DNA of 64,000 nucleotides from the NCBI GenBank assembly GCA_050010595.1, contig JBEKKS010000007.1:1-64000 (forward strand). Direction: 5' to 3'. Positions 60,510-64,000 of the stretch are shown piece after piece. The notes beneath the pieces were generated by a model. That model did not search any database. It was not told the DNA's origin and was given only the letters and a program-made list of their open reading frames with translations. Within the stretch, counting starts at the first letter, position 1. Every line of letters begins with the position of its first letter. The stretch is from Palsa-513 sp050010595 (lineage in GTDB: Bacteria > Actinomycetota > Thermoleophilia > Solirubrobacterales > Solirubrobacteraceae). The position numbers and the translations under genes are program-made.

Positions 60510-60857
60510 GTGCGGATCGCGATCGCGCTCTTCGATCAGTGCGAGGAGCTCGACTGGGCCGGCCCGTTCGAGGTTCTCGCGGGCTGGGCCCAGCACTGCA
60601 CGGGGGCGCTCGTCTTCGCCGCTGCTGGGTTGCTCGACGGGCATCAGGCCACTACCGATTGGGGCAGCCTCGAGCTGCTGGCGCAGCTCGGCGAGCGGAT
60701 CGAGGTTCGCGGTGATGAACGCTTCATCGATACTGGCGATGTGATCACCGCCGCCGGGGTCGACATGGCGCTGCACCTGGTTGCGCGCCTTCACTCGCGC
60801 GAGCGCGCCGTCGCGGTGCGTCGCGAGATCCAGTACGACCCGCAGCCGCCGGTCTGA
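60510..60857 (+). CDS. PfpI/DJ-1-family protein with internal deletions
   Basis: A 115-aa remnant-like form of a class-I-amidotransferase-fold protein of about 190 aa. The N-terminus (VRIAIALFDQCEELDWAGPF) and the C-terminus (DWGSLELLAQLGERIEVRGD, HSRERAVAVRREIQYDP) are typical. Between GWAQH and CTGALVFAAAG about 70 residues are missing, joining directly at the nucleophile Cys, and near TAAGVDMALHL four residues (usually SAGI) are absent. The frame is open throughout. GTG 60510. Probably inactive, or an unusual minimal form. Confidence 0.75.
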   Translation: MRIAIALFDQCEELDWAGPFEVLAGWAQHCTGALVFAAAGLLDGHQATTDWGSLELLAQLGERIEVRGDERFIDTGDVITAAGVDMALHLVARLHSRERAVAVRREIQYDPQPPV

Positions 60858-60863
60858 CGCGCG

Positions 60864-62243
60864 ATGAGTCTCGCTGCGCATCTCGAGCGACCGCGCAACA
60901 AGGGCCTCGTGCCCCCGCGCGCGGTTACCGGCGCCGCCGGCGGCGCTGCGTGCGGCGATCTCGTGCGCATCTCGGTGAGCGTTGAGCGTGGATGCATCGC
61001 AACTGCCGGCTTTGATGCCTCCGGATGTGGCTGCGCGATCGCGGCCGGCAGTGCGACAGTGGCCTTGATCGAGGGGTTGCCGCTGCTCGATGCCGCGCGC
61101 GTCGGCACGAACGCGATCGCGCACGAGCTCGGCGGACTTTCACCCGCGAAGCGTCACGCTGCCGAGCTCGCGTCGGACGCGCTGCACCGCGCACTGGGCC
61201 AGGCTGCACGAAGCGCGAGGCTTCAGCCGGCCAATGGGCGCCGCCTCGTCGCGGTGAGTGGCGGCGTCGACAGCGCCGTCGCGATGCTCCTGAGCGGCAG
61301 CCGTGCGGTCGGCGTCACCGTCGAGCTGTGGTCTGATGCTGCCACCGACGGCGAGCGCAGCTGCTGCTCGCCGCAGGCGGTGCGCGCCGCGCGCGAGCTG
61401 GCGCATGGGTTCGGCCTGCCGCACTTCTCGCTTGACCTGCGCGACGAGTTCGCGGCCGGCGTGGTCGAGCCCTGGCTCGCCGGCCACGCCGCCGGTCTGA
61501 CGCCTAACCCGTGCGTACGCTGCAACGGCTCCGTGCGCCTCGACGCGATGATCGACCTCGCCGACCGTCTCGGCGCTCAGGCGCTCGTCACCGGGCACTA
61601 CGCGCGGATCAAGGAGGGCCTGCTGCGAGTAGCAGCGGATCCCACGAAGGATCAGAGCTACATGCTCGCCGGCCTCTCGCCCGCGGCGATCGGCCGGCTG
61701 CGCTTTCCGCTGGGCGACCTGCACAAGAGCGCCGTGCGCGAGCTGGCGCATCGCCACCGGTTGCCGGTTGCCGCCAAGCCAGACTCACAGGATCTCTGCT
61801 TCCTCGCAGGTACGGCACGAGACGCCTTTCTCGAGCGTCACGGCGGCATCGGCGAGCGCAGCGGCGCGATCGTCGATGCCGACGGGCGCGAGCTCGGGCG
61901 CCATCGCGGCGTCCATCGCTACACGGTCGGTCAGCGCAAGGGTCTCGGTCTCGGCGGCGGTACGCCGCTCTACGTCCTGGGTAGCGACGCTGACGCGAAC
62001 AAGCTCACCGTCGGCCCGCGCGAGGCGCTCGCGACCCGCAGCGTCCAACTTCGCGACCCGGTCCTCCACCGTCCGCGATTTGACCGCGTCCGCTTGCGCT
62101 ACCGCCAGCGTCCGCTGCGCGCCTCCCGCCTGCGGGATGGCCGCCTGGAGCTGGACGAGCCAGCCTACGGCGTGGCACCGGGCCAGCTCGCCTGCCTGAT
62201 GGACGGCGAGCTCGTCGTCGGTCATGCGACGATCGGTCGCTGA
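60864..62243 (+). CDS. mnmA: IscU/NifU-like domain fused to tRNA 2-thiouridylase MnmA
   Basis: A 459-aa fusion. Residues 1-115 resemble an IscU/NifU-N Fe-S scaffold: Cys30 in AACGDLV and Cys55/Cys57 in SGCGCAIA, with His98 in AKRHAAELA where IscU has His-Cys (the Cys is Ala here). Residues 125-459 are MnmA: PP-loop SGGVDSAVA (132-140), NPCVRCNGSVR and DSQDLCFLAG (catalytic Cys), and THxY-like GHYARI. MnmA thiolates U34 of tRNA-Lys/Glu/Gln. The scaffold may deliver sulfur or a cluster to MnmA. ATG 60864. Confidence 0.9.
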   Translation: MSLAAHLERPRNKGLVPPRAVTGAAGGAACGDLVRISVSVERGCIATAGFDASGCGCAIAAGSATVALIEGLPLLDAARVGTNAIAHELGGLSPAKRHAAELASDALHRALGQAARSARLQPANGRRLVAVSGGVDSAVAMLLSGSRAVGVTVELWSDAATDGERSCCSPQAVRAARELAHGFGLPHFSLDLRDEFAAGVVEPWLAGHAAGLTPNPCVRCNGSVRLDAMIDLADRLGAQALVTGHYARIKEGLLRVAADPTKDQSYMLAGLSPAAIGRLRFPLGDLHKSAVRELAHRHRLPVAAKPDSQDLCFLAGTARDAFLERHGGIGERSGAIVDADGRELGRHRGVHRYTVGQRKGLGLGGGTPLYVLGSDADANKLTVGPREALATRSVQLRDPVLHRPRFDRVRLRYRQRPLRASRLRDGRLELDEPAYGVAPGQLACLMDGELVVGHATIGR

Positions 62244-62267
62244 GCGGCCAGCCATAATCCAGCTAGC

Positions 62268-64000
62268 GTGAAAAGCCTCTCAACCGACGAGATCCGCGAG
62301 GTCTACCTCGAGTTCTTCGCGCAGCGCGGTCATCTGCGCCACGCGAGCTACTCCCTGATCCCCGCCGCGACCGACACCTCGGCGCTCCTCACGGTCGCCG
62401 GCATGCACCCGCTGAAACCGTTCTTCCTTGGCGTCGAGTCGCCGCCTGCCAAGCGTATGACGACTTGCCAGAAGTGCCTGCGCACGATCGATCTCGACAT
62501 CGTCGGCTCGACCTCACGCCACCTCACGTTCTTCGAGATGCTCGGCAACTTCTCGTTTGGCGACTACTTCAAGGAGCAGGCCATCCAGTTCGCCCTCGAG
62601 CTCTCGCAGGAGGGCTACGGCATCCCGCAGGAGCGGATCTGGGTGACCGTCTTCGAGGGCGACGAGCGTCTCGGCCTCGGCCCCGACGAGGAAGCGATCG
62701 AGGCCTGGGTGGCGGCCGGAATTCCGCGCGAGCGGATCGTCCCGTGCAACCGCAAGGAGAACTTCTGGGAATCGGGCTCGACCGGTCCGTGTGGCCCCTG
62801 CTCCGAGCTCTACCTCGACCGCGGCCTCGAGTTTGGCTCGGCCGATGATCTGCCGGGTGGCGAGAACGAGCGCTTCCTGGAGTACTGGAACCTCGTCTTC
62901 ATGACCTACGATCAGAACCCGCCGGACAAGCTGACCCCGCTGCCCGCGCGCAACATCGACACGGGTCTTGGGCTCAACCGGATGGCCGCGATCCTCCAGG
63001 ACGTCCCGTCGGTCTTCGAGACCGACCAGTTCGCGCCCCTCATCGAGCTTGGCGAGCGCCTCTCCGGGAAGACCTACGGATCGGATCCAGTCACGGACCG
63101 CTCCCAGCGAATCCTCGCCGACCACGCCCGCGCGATGGTGTTCCTGATCGCCGACGGCATCGTGCCCTCCAACGAGGATCGCGGCTACGTACTGCGGCGC
63201 GTGATGCGCCGCGCGATCCAGCACGGCCGCGCGCTCGGATTCGACCCTGGCTTCCTGGTTCGCTACGGCGAGCTCGTGCGCGAGCTGATGGGGGAGACCT
63301 ACCCGGAGCTGAACGCGCAGCGCGAGGCGATCGACACCTGGCTCTCCTCGGAGGAGGAGCATTTCGGCCACACGCTCGACCAGGGCCTCGCGACGCTCGA
63401 CGAGCTGATCGCGCGCGGTGCGGTCAGCGGCGCGGATGCGTTCAAGCTGCACGACACCTACGGCTTCCCGGTCGAGCTGACGCGCGAGCTCGTCGCTGAG
63501 GCGGGGCTGACGCTCGATGAGGAAGGCTTCGAATCGCGAATGGCCGAGCAGCGGGAGCGCTCGCGGTCGGGCGCCGGCGCTTCGATGGTGAGCGGCGACG
63601 CAAGGGCCGAAGCCGGGCACTTCGCCGCGAGCGCTGGCTTCAAGACGCGCTTCGTCGGCTACGAGACGACTGAGCAGGCGACGACGATCGGTGCGGTCGA
63701 GCCCCACAATGGCACGGTCCTCGTCAAGCTCGCGGACTCGCCGTTCTATGCGGTCGGCGGCGGCCAGATCTCAGACGCGGGCGTGATCGAGTGCGAGCAC
63801 GGAGAGTGCTTGGCGCGCGTCGAGGATGTCGTGCGCCTCGGCGACGACCAGGCGCTGGTCGCGGTGCTCGAACGCGGCGAGTTGCGCGAGGGCGAGCGCG
63901 TCGTGGCCCGCGTTGCGCCGCAGACGCGTCACGCCACCGAGTGCAATCACACCGCGACGCACCTCCTGCACGCAGCGCTGCGCCAGCGACTCGGGCCGCA
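62268..64000 (+). CDS. alaS: Alanyl-tRNA synthetase, 5' part
   Basis: Class II synthetase charging tRNA-Ala; about 577 codons are in the window and the rest (editing end, C-Ala) lies beyond 64000. GTG start at 62268. Visible: FFAQRGHLRHASYSLIPA, LTVAGMHPLKPFFLG, TTCQKCLRTIDLDIVG, FEMLGNFSFGDYFK, ENFWESGSTGPCGPCSEL, the ADHARAMVFLIADG block, and the editing-domain Zn motif CNHTATHLLHAAL near the end. It follows mnmA by 24 nt. Confidence 0.96.
   Translation, partial: MKSLSTDEIREVYLEFFAQRGHLRHASYSLIPAATDTSALLTVAGMHPLKPFFLGVESPPAKRMTTCQKCLRTIDLDIVGSTSRHLTFFEMLGNFSFGDYFKEQAIQFALELSQEGYGIPQERIWVTVFEGDERLGLGPDEEAIEAWVAAGIPRERIVPCNRKENFWESGSTGPCGPCSELYLDRGLEFGSADDLPGGENERFLEYWNLVFMTYDQNPPDKLTPLPARNIDTGLGLNRMAAILQDVPSVFETDQFAPLIELGERLSGKTYGSDPVTDRSQRILADHARAMVFLIADGIVPSNEDRGYVLRRVMRRAIQHGRALGFDPGFLVRYGELVRELMGETYPELNAQREAIDTWLSSEEEHFGHTLDQGLATLDELIARGAVSGADAFKLHDTYGFPVELTRELVAEAGLTLDEEGFESRMAEQRERSRSGAGASMVSGDARAEAGHFAASAGFKTRFVGYETTEQATTIGAVEPHNGTVLVKLADSPFYAVGGGQISDAGVIECEHGECLARVEDVVRLGDDQALVAVLERGELREGERVVARVAPQTRHATECNHTATHLLHAALRQRLGP

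Noticed and set aside
1..64000. CRISPR array, prophage, integron or insertion sequence
   Set aside because: No regularly spaced repeats, transposase, integrase or phage structural proteins were seen on either strand.

Overview
This is a high-GC actinobacterial chromosome segment. It most likely comes from Thermoleophilia (the Solirubrobacter/Conexibacter/Patulibacter side). That placement is an inference from gene content: twin Cys-Met-Arg-Ser-His-Gly secreted proteins, an IscU-like/MnmA fusion, a LivH-LivM-LivG fusion and widespread GTG/TTG starts. No rRNA, CRISPR array, prophage or intact transposon was found. There is one tRNA (Met, CAU). Genes are densely packed, with many ATGA/GTGA/TTGA stop-start overlaps.

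Left part, 1-37430: the 5' part of a GTP-type PEP carboxykinase is followed by a large catabolic region. It encodes six short-chain dehydrogenases plus one SDR remnant, two FAH-family hydrolases, a HisD-like alcohol dehydrogenase, a VOC extradiol-type dioxygenase, two MhpA-like FAD hydroxylases, an enoyl-CoA hydratase, a C-C-hydrolase-like alpha/beta hydrolase, two metallo-beta-lactamase-fold proteins, a GMC oxidoreductase, an M24 'pita-bread' protein, an E1 alpha/beta pair without E2/E3, an Ohr peroxidase, a branched-chain-type ABC importer, a GST, a Rieske ferredoxin, an amidohydrolase-2 protein, two CaiB/AMACR-type CoA enzymes and an aldehyde dehydrogenase. Together they suggest uptake, ring hydroxylation, ring cleavage, C-C hydrolysis and CoA-linked breakdown of an aromatic or alicyclic compound; the substrate is unknown. 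Two operator families tie the region together. One is a 23-bp CGTAC/GTACG element ending exactly on the -10 box of four forward promoters. The other is a TATGCAC element beside a GntR/FCD regulator gene and other catabolic promoters.

Middle part, 37430-48900: a compact reverse-strand cassette that looks like a RiPP locus (a 71-aa Cys-x-x-Cys peptide, a DUF692/MNIO oxygenase and its partner protein) lies downstream of a cyclopropane-fatty-acid-synthase-like methyltransferase gene. Divergent to the methyltransferase is a CarF/TMEM189-type plasmanyl-lipid desaturase homologue. Then come an LmbU-family regulator behind a perfect 22-bp palindrome, a second GMC oxidoreductase, a coiled-coil/winged-helix protein, a VapBC-like pair whose toxin is frameshifted, a two-component system and a secreted twin-motif protein.

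Right part, 48900-64000: mostly core genes. These are tRNA-Met, glutamate formimidoyltransferase, a glyoxalase-II-like hydrolase, hisS, aspS, a large secreted repeat protein, an NRAMP-type transporter next to a PRC/MgtE-N/CBS protein, a PfpI-family gene with internal deletions, an IscU-like/MnmA fusion and the 5' part of alaS. The RiPP-like cassette is the best candidate for an undescribed system; the shared operators and the fusion proteins are the next most notable.
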